From the NCBI RefSeq assembly GCF_036924645.1, contig NZ_JAZHRX010000001.1:6289501-6353500 (forward strand): a stretch of 64,000 nt of DNA, in the 5' to 3' direction. Made by a program: the position numbers and the translations under genes. Under the pieces are notes generated by a model. It worked only from the letters and a program-made list of their open reading frames with translations, ran no database searches and had not been told where the DNA came from. Positions 49,447 through 58,422 of this stretch are shown piece after piece (the first letter of the stretch is position 1; each line of letters begins with the position of its first letter). This DNA comes from Bradyrhizobium sp. AZCC 2176 (GTDB lineage Bacteria > Pseudomonadota > Alphaproteobacteria > Rhizobiales > Xanthobacteraceae).

Positions 49447-50480
49447 CTATACTTCCGCCCCAATCACTGATTTGCCCCCCATGGCAAGAAACTTATTTCG
49501 CGCTTCGTGAAGATTTTTCGCTTAACGCGCCACCCAAATCAAATCTACAACTCCCGCTATCCTGTCCCGCCAAGAGGGGCGTTGGCCATCGTCACGAACG
49601 TTGGGACAGGTTGCGGTGGACGCGGCAGCGTCGGGCGCGCGCGTGGTTGCAGGGCGGTTATTCCCGTGAGCGATCGGACGGCGCGCGAGACGAACGGCGC
49701 TTAAACGCCTCGGTCGAAACTTCTTCCGGCAGCATGCGGGCCGGTCGAGGCGTATGGCGCGAGGAAGCTGCGGACGGCAAAAGCGTGTGGTTCTGGCACC
49801 CGTTGCTGGTGTCAAGCCGGCGGAGGTTCGTAAAGCCCAACCGGGCGATGCGAGCCGCCAATTCGCCGGCGACGGAGGCAAGAGGAATTCGTCTCCGGGA
49901 AGAGCGCGCCATAAGCCGTAAAACCACTGCGCAGGGAAGGCCGGGCGTTCCGGCGCACCTGCGGTCCGCCGTGTGCATTTTTGCGCACGACTGCGGGTGT
50001 CGTGGGCACCCGGCTTTCCCTGCGCCCTCTATCTTGAGAGGGCATCGTAGATCGCATAACTTCGGGCGCGGCGCGCCGCGAGATCGCAATGTCGTATCCA
50101 GCCGCCAGCCGCATCTATCAAAGAGACGATACGCACAGGCAGTGCGGACATAGCTCTACCCGCGGGTCAGTCAGCCCGAATGGTGCCACGAGGACCGGCG
50201 GATCCATCCAGGGTCTGAGCTGAAACAGTTCCGGGCGTTTTTCGGGCGGCATCGGCTCCGGCTCGTTCGTGCGGTCCGACGGCTGTACCGGACGCTGGAC
50301 CGCGGCCAAACAGAAGAAAAAGCGCCGGTTTTCCACAGGTTTAGACCGCCTCACATGAGGCGGCGCGTCAGCCCCAATTATACCCCATCCGCTCCGAAAT
50401 TGCGGCTCATTGCCACCCAAGTCTCTGACCAGATTGGGTGCATCAAGCGTCGTGTTGCGTTGCGTTGCCGGGGATACAGA
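49447..50480. other. 1-kb region without a gene, mostly filled by an interspersed repeat
   Basis: No supported gene lies here. The main content is the repeat copy described separately; the remaining part (50110-50480) has GC-rich sequence with a short run of CCGCC and no T-tract hairpin. Confidence 0.6.
49520..50095 (-). repeat. Copy of an interspersed Bradyrhizobium repeat element
   Basis: Read on the minus strand, fragments such as KIEGAGKAGCPRHPQSCAK, GTPGLPCAVVLRLMARSSRR and NLRRLDTSNGCQNHTLLPSA belong to a repeat family that recurs between genes in Bradyrhizobium genomes and is often annotated as short spurious proteins. The recognition comes from memory of such sequences, not from a search here. 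The stretch contains GC-rich inverted repeats (for example GGGTGTCGTGGGCACCC around 49996) and no intact transposase. Confidence 0.55.
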
Positions 50481-51596
50481 ATGTCGAACCGTTCCGTGAA
50501 ATTCGTCCCGGCTCTGCTCGCCGGTATTGTGGCAGGCACCAACCTGGCCACCGTGACGGATCTTCGGGCCCAGGTGCTGACAACAGCCGCGGAAGCCGCC
50601 ACATCAGCGACCCAGGCCGCCGCGGACAGTTGCCTGTCGGCGCCGCAGGGCGCGACCCCCTCGGGCAGCCATTGGTACTATCGCATCGACCGCACCACCA
50701 AACGTCAGTGCTGGTATCTGCGGGAGGAAAGCGACAGGGCCGACGACAAGTTCGCCCGCGCCGCACCGCCAGCTTCGTCGCCCGCGCCGTCATCGGCGGC
50801 AGCAGAACCGGCACCGCCGCAGCCGCCAGCGAGCACAAGCAAGTCGATCGCCGATGCGCGTGCCGAATGGGTTTCCCAGCAAGCCCGCGCCGAGCCGAAT
50901 CCGCCCGCCAGAGCCGAGCCGCGAACGGTCGGCGCAGTCCCCGCCCCGGCCGCTCAGAATGCCCAGCGCGCAACCATGCCGAACGTGCTCGCGCCGGCGC
51001 CGCTGGCGTCGGTGCGATGGAACGACGCTCCCACCACAAGGTCTTTGACCACGCCAACCAATCTCCAAACGGCGGCGGCCGCTTCGCCCGCAGACCAGCC
51101 GGCGCAGGCCGAGGAAGTGCAACAGCCCGCAGCAGATCAGGTTACCCCTGCCGCGGCGGAGCCGGTGACGGCAAAGCCGACCGCGTCGTTGCAAAAGCTG
51201 CTTCTGGTGATGGCCGCCGCGCTCGCGCTGGCCGGCCTCACGGTCAGCGCGATCGTCAGGATGGGCCGCATGCGCGCACGGCGTGCCATGCGCCGCAAGC
51301 GGCGCGCGATGTGGGATTCCGCAAAGACAAGGCGGCGTTCGCCGCAGCCGATGTTCCACGACGAGGACGCCGGGCTGCGCCGCACCGGCGCCGTTCACCA
51401 TACGACGCGCATGCCTCAGGAGCGGCCGCGCACGCGCGCGCCCCAGGAACGGCCACGCGCGCCGCAGGACCGACCGCGCGCACCCCAAGAGCGGCGACTC
51501 GCGCCCCAGGGACACATGGCGGGACACGTGGCGCAGGATCGGGAACAGCAGGTTACGGAAATGCTGGCCCGGCTCGCCCGCAGCGCGCAGACCTGA
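50481..51596 (+). CDS. Hypothetical Ala/Pro-rich membrane-anchored protein (371 aa)
   Basis: A 371-residue protein with an N-terminal signal or anchor (about 6-30), a short domain with CLSAPQG, HWYYRIDRTTKRQCWYLREE (two Cys, aromatic-rich, about 50-85; a motif seen in exported rhizobial proteins), a long Ala/Pro low-complexity part (about 95-230), one transmembrane helix (LLLVMAAALALAGLTVSAIV, about 238-258) and a basic cytoplasmic tail with repeats of APQERPR/APQDRPR (about 310-345). The start at 50481 is not supported by a strong ribosome site. The WYY-RQCWY motif resembles domains in proteins of unknown function in the family; the role is unknown. Confidence 0.72.
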   Translation: MSNRSVKFVPALLAGIVAGTNLATVTDLRAQVLTTAAEAATSATQAAADSCLSAPQGATPSGSHWYYRIDRTTKRQCWYLREESDRADDKFARAAPPASSPAPSSAAAEPAPPQPPASTSKSIADARAEWVSQQARAEPNPPARAEPRTVGAVPAPAAQNAQRATMPNVLAPAPLASVRWNDAPTTRSLTTPTNLQTAAAASPADQPAQAEEVQQPAADQVTPAAAEPVTAKPTASLQKLLLVMAAALALAGLTVSAIVRMGRMRARRAMRRKRRAMWDSAKTRRRSPQPMFHDEDAGLRRTGAVHHTTRMPQERPRTRAPQERPRAPQDRPRAPQERRLAPQGHMAGHVAQDREQQVTEMLARLARSAQT

Positions 51597-51614
51597 TCGA
51601 AACCGACGCCGCAG

Positions 51615-52268
51615 CTATTTCTCCAACTGGCGCTGCAGCTTGCGAACGAACTCGGTCAGGCCGGTGCGGCGCTCACGCTTGAGCCGCTCGGCCTTGAGGA
51701 TCGACTGCACCTCGGCGAACGCCTCGTCGACATTGTGGTTGACGACGATATAGTCGTATTCCGCCCAGTGGCTGAGTTCGTGAGTGGCGCGGCTCATGCG
51801 CCCGCGAATGACCTCGTCGGAATCCTGCGCGCGCGTGTGCAGCCGTTTCTCGAGATCGGCGGCCGACGGCGGCAGGATGAACACCCGGACCACATCAACG
51901 CTCGCCTTCTGATGCAGTTGCTGAGTGCCCTGCCAGTCGATATCGAACAGAACATCCTGTCCCGCCGACAATGCCGCTTCGACCGGCGCGCGCGGCGTAC
52001 CGTAGAGATTGTCGAATACGGTGGCCCATTCGAGCAGTTCGCCCTGCTCCACCATCTTCTCGAATTTCTGCTTGTCGACGAAAAAATAGTCGCTTCCCTC
52101 GACCTCGCCCGGGCGCATCGGGCGCGTCGTCGCTGAAACTGACATCTTCAGGCCTGGCTCGCGCTCAAGCAGCATGCGCGACAGCGTCGTCTTGCCCGCG
52201 CCCGAGGGCGACGACAGCACGAACATCAGCCCTCGCCGTTCAACCCCGTCGAAACCTCCAGCCGTCAT
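51615..52268 (-). CDS. gmk: Guanylate kinase
   Basis: A 217-residue enzyme phosphorylating GMP to GDP. LSSPSGAGKTTLSRMLLERE is the P-loop; SVSATTRPMRPGEVEGSDYF holds the GMP-binding residues, and VLFDIDWQGTQQLHQKASVD the Walker-B-like strand. The length is near the family norm. It overlaps no neighbour but is 3 bases downstream of the yicC stop, in the usual alphaproteobacterial order mltG-yicC-gmk. Its C-terminus, rich in basic residues, is common. Confidence 0.95.
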   Translation of the reverse strand: MTAGGFDGVERRGLMFVLSSPSGAGKTTLSRMLLEREPGLKMSVSATTRPMRPGEVEGSDYFFVDKQKFEKMVEQGELLEWATVFDNLYGTPRAPVEAALSAGQDVLFDIDWQGTQQLHQKASVDVVRVFILPPSAADLEKRLHTRAQDSDEVIRGRMSRATHELSHWAEYDYIVVNHNVDEAFAEVQSILKAERLKRERRTGLTEFVRKLQRQLEK

Positions 52269-52271
52269 CAG

Positions 52272-53159
52272 TTACTCCAGGTTCTGGACCTGCTCGCGGA
52301 ATTGCTCGACCACGTTCTTCATTTCGAGCCCGGTCTGGGTCAATTCCAGATCGTTCGATTTGGAGCAGCAGGTGTTGACCTCGCGGTTGAATTCCTGGGC
52401 GAGGAAGTCAAGCCGCCGCCCGACCGGTCCGCCCTTGCCGATCATCTCACGGGCCTGTGCGACGTGCGAGGCGATGCGGTCGAGCTCTTCGCGGATGTCG
52501 GCCTTGGTCGCGATCAGGATTGCTTCCTGATTGAGCCTGTCAGGATCGAAGCGCTCGGAAGTTTCCAGCAGTGCCGTCACCTGCTCGGCCAGCCGCGCCC
52601 TGATCGCCTCGGGCTTGCGGCCGGGGGCCGCCTCGGCCTTCTTCGCCAGTCTCTCGATCTCATCCATGCGCTGGATCAGGATTTGCCCGAGCGTCACGCC
52701 CTCGCGGCGGCGCATCTCGACCAGTTGGGACAGCGCCTGTTCGAAGGCAGCGGCCGCGGCATCCCTCGCCGCCTTGTCTTCCATCTCGTCGCTTTCGGGT
52801 TCGACGACCTCGATGACGCCCTTGATGCCGAGCAGCCCGTCGATGCTGGGCGCCACCGCGTCGATCTTGGAGGCGAGCACGCCCGCGACCTTCACGATCG
52901 ACGACAGCACGTCTTCATTGATGCGTATGGTCGAGACCGCGTTGGCGCGCTTGACGTTGAGGTTGGCGTACACCGTGCCCCGGGAGAGCACCTCCCCCGC
53001 GCGCTTCTTGGCGAAGGCCTCCAGCTCGTCCCAGCCGGGCGGCAGGCGCAAGCGCAGGTCAAACCCCTTGGCGTTGACGGACTTCAGTTCCCATTCGAAC
53101 GTATAGGGGCCGCTGGCACCGTGGCTCCGGGCAAAACCGGTCATGCTCGATAGCGCCAT
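52272..53159 (-). CDS. yicC: YicC-family endoribonuclease
   Basis: A 295-residue protein of the YicC/YloC family. SSMTGFARSHGASGPYTFEW and ELKSVNAKGFDLRLRLPPGW form the YicC N-terminal domain; the C-terminal DUF1732 domain carries IATKADIREELDRIASHVAQ, GRRLDFLAQEFNREVNTCCS and KSNDLELTQTGLEMKNVVEQ with the conserved E and N residues. Members are reported endoribonucleases acting on small RNAs. Its stop is 3 bases before the gmk start on the minus strand, indicating cotranscription. Confidence 0.93.
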   Translation of the reverse strand: MALSSMTGFARSHGASGPYTFEWELKSVNAKGFDLRLRLPPGWDELEAFAKKRAGEVLSRGTVYANLNVKRANAVSTIRINEDVLSSIVKVAGVLASKIDAVAPSIDGLLGIKGVIEVVEPESDEMEDKAARDAAAAAFEQALSQLVEMRRREGVTLGQILIQRMDEIERLAKKAEAAPGRKPEAIRARLAEQVTALLETSERFDPDRLNQEAILIATKADIREELDRIASHVAQAREMIGKGGPVGRRLDFLAQEFNREVNTCCSKSNDLELTQTGLEMKNVVEQFREQVQNLE

Positions 53160-53284
53160 CGCGTAACACTCTCCGAAAGACAGGGATTTCGAGACTCGAA
53201 AGGAACGGCGACCTTAAGCCGATTTCCGCCAAAGTGGAATTACGTTCCGGCTGTAGCCGGAACTCCTGTTCAACCAGCCGGGCG

Positions 53285-54568
53285 TCAGCGCTGAACCACC
53301 GGCGGCGTCGTGGTCGACTGCGCAGCGCCCTGGCGGGCCGGCGCCGTCGCAGGCGCCGCAGGACGGGCAGGCGGCTTTTTCGCCGGCGCCGCCGGCCGCG
53401 GCGTGGTCGCGGTTGGATTGGTATCGGGCGGCGCTCCGCCGGCCGTCGGCGGCGGCGCATCCTCGCTCGGCTCGACGGTGTCGTTCTGAATCTGTTTTTC
53501 CAGCGCCCGCAGCTTGACGACGTTCTTCTGGTGCTGGTCGTAGGTTTCGGTAAAGGCGTGTCCACCGGTCCCGTCGGCCACGAAGAACAGATCGCGCGTG
53601 CGCGCCGGGTTGGCTGCCGCTTCGAGCGAGGCGCGGCCCGGATTGGCGATCGGCCCAGGCGGCAGGCCTTCGATGACATAGGTGTTGTAGGGCGAAGGCT
53701 GCGTGATCTCGGAGCGCTTGATCGGCCGGCCCAACGTTCCCTTGCCGCCGACCAGACCATAGATGATCGTCGGATCGGATTGCAGCTTGATCCTCTGCCG
53801 CAGGCGATTGGTGAACACCGCCGCCACGCGGCTGCGCTCGTCGGCCCGGCCGGTCTCCTTCTCGATGATCGAGGCCAGCGTGATGAGCTGCTCCGGCGAC
53901 CTGACCGGAACGTCCGGATTGCGGCGTTCCCAAATTTCCGTAAGCACCCGTTTCTGGCTCTGTTGCAAGCGGTGGATCACCTGCTCGCGCGTGGTGCCGC
54001 GCGGGAATTTGTAGGTTTCCGGCAGCAGCGTGCCTTCGCGTGGCATTTCGCGCACCGATCCAGCGAAGATGTCGTTGTCGATGAGTCGCGCCACGATTTG
54101 TTCGGAGGTCAGACCTTCGGGAATCGTGACGGCGTGCTGCACCACCTTGCCTTCGACGATGGTGGCGATGACGTCGCGCAGGCTGGCGTTCTTCTGGAAC
54201 GAGTATTCGCCCGGCTTGAGGTCGGAGCTCGCCTTCAGTGCGAACACGCCACCGATGAACGCCCAGGGACTGACGTTGATCACGCCCTCGCGCAGCAGCG
54301 CATCGGCGATGTCGCGCTTGCCGGCACGCACGGGAATGTTGACGATCTTGTCTTCCCGCAGCGGGCCCGGCGTCTCCAGCATTTGTCTGCCGTAATAGTA
54401 CACCGTTCCCGCCCCGATCATCAGGATAATCAGGATGGTGAAGATGGCATTGCCGATCACCACGAACGGATTGCGGGCGCGCTCAGACCGCTTCGGCGGC
54501 GGCGGCACCTGCTCGGGCTCCAGCGCAGCGCGCGGGCTTCGTGGTGAAATGGGCGGCCTCTCACTCAT
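53285..54568 (-). CDS. mltG: Endolytic murein transglycosylase MltG with Pro/Ala-rich tail
   Basis: A 427-residue membrane-bound enzyme cutting nascent glycan strands. After a cytoplasmic N-terminus comes one helix (about 31-51, NPFVVIGNAIFTILIILMIG), a LysM-like subdomain (about 100-160), then the YceG domain with ITLASIIEKETGRADERSRV, where Glu in SIIEKET is catalytic, and VFTNRLRQRIKLQSDPTIIY with IEGLPPGPIANPGRASLEAA. The C-terminal ~65 residues (TAGGAPPDTNPTATTPRP onward) are Pro/Ala/Lys-rich and probably disordered. It lies between fabF and yicC in the conserved cluster. Confidence 0.95.
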   Translation of the reverse strand: MSERPPISPRSPRAALEPEQVPPPPKRSERARNPFVVIGNAIFTILIILMIGAGTVYYYGRQMLETPGPLREDKIVNIPVRAGKRDIADALLREGVINVSPWAFIGGVFALKASSDLKPGEYSFQKNASLRDVIATIVEGKVVQHAVTIPEGLTSEQIVARLIDNDIFAGSVREMPREGTLLPETYKFPRGTTREQVIHRLQQSQKRVLTEIWERRNPDVPVRSPEQLITLASIIEKETGRADERSRVAAVFTNRLRQRIKLQSDPTIIYGLVGGKGTLGRPIKRSEITQPSPYNTYVIEGLPPGPIANPGRASLEAAANPARTRDLFFVADGTGGHAFTETYDQHQKNVVKLRALEKQIQNDTVEPSEDAPPPTAGGAPPDTNPTATTPRPAAPAKKPPARPAAPATAPARQGAAQSTTTPPVVQR

Positions 54569-54693
54569 CGATGCAACCTGAATCCTGTCGGTTCAATCGC
54601 GGCCCGGCAATCCCTGCCCGGCCGATAGCATACGCCCACATGTAGAAGTCATCGCCGAATACGGCAAAACGGTGGAGTAGTTATAAACACTTG

Positions 54694-55959
54694 CTAGTCG
54701 GCCATGCGCCGCACGATCACCGAGGCATTGGTGCCCCCGAAACCGAAGGAATTCGACAGCGCGATGTTAATCTCGCGCTTGCGCGCCGTCTGCGGCACCA
54801 GATCGATCGCGGTTTCCACAGACGGATTTTCCAAATTGATGGTGGGTGGAGCAACGTTATCGCGAATCGCAAGAATACTGAAAATGGCCTCGATTGCACC
54901 GGCAGCGCCGAGCAAATGCCCGGTCGACGATTTCGTCGACGACATCGACACCTTGGAGGCAGCATTGCCGAGCAGCCGCTCCACCGCGCCGAGTTCGATC
55001 TCGTCGCCGATCTGCGTCGAAGTTCCGTGCGCGTTGATGTAGTCGATATCGGATACCGCGATCCCGGCGCGCTTGATCGCCGCGCTCATGCTGCGGAAAC
55101 CACCATTGCCATCCGGCGACGGCGATGTGATGTGATAGGCGTCGCCCGACAGGCCGTAGCCCACCACTTCGGCATAGATTCTCGCACCGCGGTTTTTCGC
55201 GTGCTCATATTCCTCGAGCACGACGACGCCGGCGCCCTCGCCCATCACGAAACCATCGCGATCCCTGTCATAGGGCCGCGACGCCCTTTGCGGGGTTTCG
55301 TTGAAGCCGGTCGAGAGCGCGCGCGCCGCGCAAAATCCCGCCATCGCCAGCCGGCAGATCGGTGATTCGGTCCCGCCCGCCACCATGACGTCGGCGTCCC
55401 CGAGCGCAATCAGGCGGGCGCCGTCGCCGATCGCATGCGCGCCGGTCGAACACGCCGTCACCACGGAATGGTTGGGGCCCTTGAGGCCATGCTCGATCGA
55501 GACATAGCCAGAAGCGAGATTGATCAGCCGCCCCGGAATGAAGAACGGCGATACCCTGCGCGGCCCGCGCTCCTTCAACAGCAGCGACGTCTCCGCAATG
55601 CCGGACAGGCCGCCGATCCCCGAACCGATCAGGGTGCCGGTGGCGCATTTGTCTTCTTCGGTCGAGGGATGCCAGTTGGCGTCGTCGAGCGCCTGGCGCG
55701 CCGCAGCCATCGCAAAGATGATGAAGTCGTCGACCTTGCGCTGTTCCTTTGGCTCCATCCACTGGTCGGGATTGAACGTGCCGTTCGTGCCGTCGCCGCG
55801 CGGAATCACGCAGGCGATCTGGCTCGCCAGATCGGCGACTTCAAATGTATCGATCTTCCTAGCGCCGCTCTGGCCGTTGAGGATACGCGCCCACGTTGTG
55901 TCAACGCCGCAGCCGAGCGGCGTAACCATGCCCAGCCCCGTGACGACAACCCGCCTCAT
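54694..55959 (-). CDS. fabF: 3-oxoacyl-ACP synthase II
   Basis: A 421-residue condensing enzyme for fatty acid elongation. VVVTGLGMVTPLGCGVDTTW at the start, active-site Cys170 in VVTACSTGAHAIG, and the two His in YINAHGTSTQIGD and STGHLLGAAGAIE form the catalytic triad; GRASR-like substrates bind in GEGAGVVVLEEYEHA region. The ATG at 55959 is preferred to the GTG-based longer start. It follows acpP (97 bases upstream) with an intervening hairpin, in the order fabD-fabG-acpP-fabF-mltG. Confidence 0.97.
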   Translation of the reverse strand: MRRVVVTGLGMVTPLGCGVDTTWARILNGQSGARKIDTFEVADLASQIACVIPRGDGTNGTFNPDQWMEPKEQRKVDDFIIFAMAAARQALDDANWHPSTEEDKCATGTLIGSGIGGLSGIAETSLLLKERGPRRVSPFFIPGRLINLASGYVSIEHGLKGPNHSVVTACSTGAHAIGDGARLIALGDADVMVAGGTESPICRLAMAGFCAARALSTGFNETPQRASRPYDRDRDGFVMGEGAGVVVLEEYEHAKNRGARIYAEVVGYGLSGDAYHITSPSPDGNGGFRSMSAAIKRAGIAVSDIDYINAHGTSTQIGDEIELGAVERLLGNAASKVSMSSTKSSTGHLLGAAGAIEAIFSILAIRDNVAPPTINLENPSVETAIDLVPQTARKREINIALSNSFGFGGTNASVIVRRMAD

Positions 55960-56006
55960 GTCAAAAACTCCAACCCGAAATTGGCGGACCAAAACAAGAA
56001 ACCGGG

Positions 56007-56026
56007 GGGCCGTTCGACAACGGCCC
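56007..56026 (-). terminator. Hairpin with T-rich tail between acpP and fabF
   Basis: GGGCCGTT-GTCG-AACGGCCC on the minus strand has 8-bp arms and is followed by a T-rich stretch (CCCGGTTTCTTGTTTT). It lies 31-50 bases beyond the acpP stop, so it may end or attenuate the acpP transcript, which is commonly much more abundant than fabF. Confidence 0.6.
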
Positions 56027-56056
56027 GTCCGGCTCTGTCTCTACCCGCCCGGGACG

Positions 56057-56296
56057 TCAGCTTTTCGCGTTCTTCTCGAGAAACTTCGTCGCGTCGCCGA
56101 CAGTCAAAATCGTCTCGGCGGCGTCATCGGGGATCTCGCAACCGAACTCTTCTTCAAATGCCATCACAAGCTCGACGGTGTCGAGGCTGTCGGCGCCAAG
56201 GTCGTCGATGAAACTTGCGTTGTCGACAACCTTCTCGGGTTCAACACCGAGGTGTTCGACCACAATCTTCTTAACCCGCTCGCCAATCTCACTCAT
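56057..56296 (-). CDS. acpP: Acyl carrier protein
   Basis: A 79-residue acidic four-helix protein that carries growing acyl chains. The 4'-phosphopantetheine attachment site is [10 protein letters not shown] with Ser37; [20 protein letters not shown] helix I and [17 protein letters not shown] helix III are present. The ATG at 56296 follows AGGTTAAACG, a weak ribosome site. It is separated from fabG by 303 bases and therefore probably has its own promoter in addition to read-through from fabD-fabG. Confidence 0.97.
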   Translation of the reverse strand: MSEIGERVKKIVVEHLGVEPEKVVDNASFIDDLGADSLDTVELVMAFEEEFGCEIPDDAAETILTVGDATKFLEKNAKS

Positions 56297-56599
56297 CGTT
56301 TAACCTCGTGCTTGTTCCAATGGACCCGACCCCAAGACGCTATAGAGACGCTACGAGCTATCGTGGTCGTTAAACTTCCTTCGCTATCGCGCATAGTCTT
56401 GATTCGGCCCGTTGGTAGCCGACAAAGCCCCGGCGAACGGCAGGCGTGCCACGCCAATATACAGGGTTTCAAAATCCTGCAATGGCCTTGTTTGCCCATC
56501 CGTCGGGGGTTCGGTTATCATACTTCCCAAGCCTTGACTACAAGCCTCAACCGCCCCGGAAAACGGCCTTTGGCCGCATCGATCGGGGCAATAACTCGC
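56297..56599. other. Leader region of acpP
   Basis: A 303-base gap between fabG (56600) and acpP (56296) on the minus strand. It should contain the acpP promoter. I see no palindrome with long arms, no reading frame and no clear -35/-10 pair that I would call with confidence. Confidence 0.45.
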
Positions 56600-57337
56600 T
56601 CAAATCATGGCCATTCCGCCGTTGACGTGAATCGTCTGGCCGGTGACGTAGGCCGCCTCGTTCGAGGCAAGATAGACGGCCGCCGCGGCAATGTCTTCCG
56701 GCGTTCCCAACCGCGCCGCAGGAACCTTGGTCAGGATGGTTTCGCGCTGCTTGTCGTTGAGCGCGTCCGTCATCGGCGTCTTGATGAACCCCGGCGCGAT
56801 GCAATTGGCGGTCACGTTGCGCTTGGCGTATTCCGCGCCCAGCGTCTTGATCAGGCCGATGATTCCGGCCTTCGACGCGGTGTAGTTGGCCTGGCCGGGA
56901 TTGCCGGTCACGCCCACGATCGAGGTGATCGCAATGATCCGGCCGAAGCGCTTGCGCATCATCAGTTTGGTTGCGGCGCGGGCGAGGCGGAACGTCGCGG
57001 TCAGATTGACCTGGATGACGTCGTCCCAATCCTCGTCACGCAACTGCACAAAAAGGTTGTCGCGCGTGATGCCGGCATTGGCGATCAGAATGTCGACCTG
57101 TCCCATCGCGGCTTCCGCCGCCGGCACCAGCGCCTCGACATCCGCGCTGTTGGAGAGGTTGCACGGCAGCACGTGGACGCGATCGCCCAGCTTGCCGGCA
57201 AACGAATCCAGCACCTCGCGGCGCGTTCCGGATATCGCCACCGTCGCGCCCTGCCCATGCAACGCCTGCGCGATCGCCCCGCCAATGCCGCCGGTCGCAC
57301 CGGTTACCAGCGCCGTCCTGCCCGTCAAATCGAACAT
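56600..57337 (-). CDS. fabG: 3-oxoacyl-ACP reductase
   Basis: A 245-residue short-chain dehydrogenase that reduces beta-ketoacyl-ACP with NADPH. TGATGGIGG (residues 12-20) binds the cofactor; the catalytic Ser139 (AITSIVG), Tyr152 and Lys156 (YTASKAG) are present, with NAGITRD at the family's usual place. The ATG at 57337 is preferred to a start 20 residues upstream. It lies 22 bases downstream of the fabD stop on the same strand. Confidence 0.96.
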   Translation of the reverse strand: MFDLTGRTALVTGATGGIGGAIAQALHGQGATVAISGTRREVLDSFAGKLGDRVHVLPCNLSNSADVEALVPAAEAAMGQVDILIANAGITRDNLFVQLRDEDWDDVIQVNLTATFRLARAATKLMMRKRFGRIIAITSIVGVTGNPGQANYTASKAGIIGLIKTLGAEYAKRNVTANCIAPGFIKTPMTDALNDKQRETILTKVPAARLGTPEDIAAAAVYLASNEAAYVTGQTIHVNGGMAMI

Positions 57338-57359
57338 CAAATGTCTCCTTCCGGGAGCT

Positions 57360-58313
57360 TCAGGCCGAAGCCGCCAATGCGTCCTTGGCCGCCGCAATGT
57401 CGTTGGGCCCCCCGATCGACACGCCGATAGCGCCGTCGGCGATGCGCTTGACCAGCCCGCTCAGCACCTTGCCGGCGCCGATTTCGAAGAACCGCGTGAC
57501 GCCATGCGCGGCCATGTAAGCCACCGACTCACGCCAGCGCACGGTGCCGGTGACCTGCTCGATCAGGCGGCGGCGAATCTCGTCGGGATCGGTGATGGGC
57601 GCCGCCAGCACGTTCGACACCAGCGGCGAGGCCGGCGTCTTGATCGTCACGCCAGCCAGCGCCTCCGCCATGGCATCGGCCGCGGGCTGCATCAGCTTGC
57701 AATGGAACGGGGCGGACACCGGCAGCAGCATCGCACGCTTGGCGCCCTTGGCCTTGGCGATTTCGAGCGCGCGTTCGACGGCGGCCTTGTCGCCGGACAC
57801 CACCACCTGCCCGCCGCCATTGTCGTTGGCGGCCTGGCAGACCTGTCCCTGCGCGGCTTCGCTGGCTACCGCCATCGCGGTCTCATAATCGAGCCCGAGA
57901 AGCGCTGCCATGGCCCCGGCGCCGACCGGCACCGCCTTTTGCATCGCAAGGCCGCGGGTGCGCAGCAGGCGGGCAGAATCGCTGATGCTGAGGCTGCCGG
58001 CCGCAGCCAGCGCGGAATACTCGCCGAGCGAATGGCCGGCGACGAAAGCCGCATCCCGCCCGACGGAAAAGCCCGCCTCGGTCTCCAGCACGCGCAGCGT
58101 GGCAATCGAGACCGCCATCAGGGCCGGCTGGGCGTTTTCGGTGAGCTGGAGGATTTCGGCCGGGCCGTCCCAGATGGTGGCGGTCAGCTTCTCGCCTAGC
58201 GCCGAATCGACCTCGTCAAACACCGCCCGCGCGGCCGGAAAGGCCTCCGCCAGGGCCTTGCCCATACCGACCGCCTGGGAACCCTGCCCAGGAAAAGTAA
58301 ATGCAGCCGTCAT
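57360..58313 (-). CDS. fabD: Malonyl-CoA-ACP transacylase
   Basis: A 317-residue enzyme loading malonate on ACP. FTFPGQGSQAVGMGKALAEA opens the fold, GHSLGEYSALAAAG has the nucleophile Ser95, and His204 in PVSAPFHCKLMQPAA completes the dyad; GPAEILQLTENAQPALMAVS is the substrate region. It is the first gene of the fabD-fabG-acpP-fabF set on the minus strand. No missing residue is seen. Confidence 0.96.
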   Translation of the reverse strand: MTAAFTFPGQGSQAVGMGKALAEAFPAARAVFDEVDSALGEKLTATIWDGPAEILQLTENAQPALMAVSIATLRVLETEAGFSVGRDAAFVAGHSLGEYSALAAAGSLSISDSARLLRTRGLAMQKAVPVGAGAMAALLGLDYETAMAVASEAAQGQVCQAANDNGGGQVVVSGDKAAVERALEIAKAKGAKRAMLLPVSAPFHCKLMQPAADAMAEALAGVTIKTPASPLVSNVLAAPITDPDEIRRRLIEQVTGTVRWRESVAYMAAHGVTRFFEIGAGKVLSGLVKRIADGAIGVSIGGPNDIAAAKDALAASA

Positions 58314-58422
58314 CGGCGCTCCCTCATCAGAATGGGCCGTAAGACACTGACCGAGGCAGGGATGTCAAGCCGCGGTGCGGAATGACGCGTTCCGCGGAAC
58401 GTCGGAATTGAGGCGGACAGGT

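Noticed and set aside
49611..50153. 180-codon plus-strand frame in the repeat region
   Set aside because: It lies in a repeated non-coding element and has no start signal or protein-like composition.
53234..54547. 437-codon open frame opposite mltG
   Set aside because: Arg-rich shadow; mltG has its helix and catalytic Glu on the minus strand.
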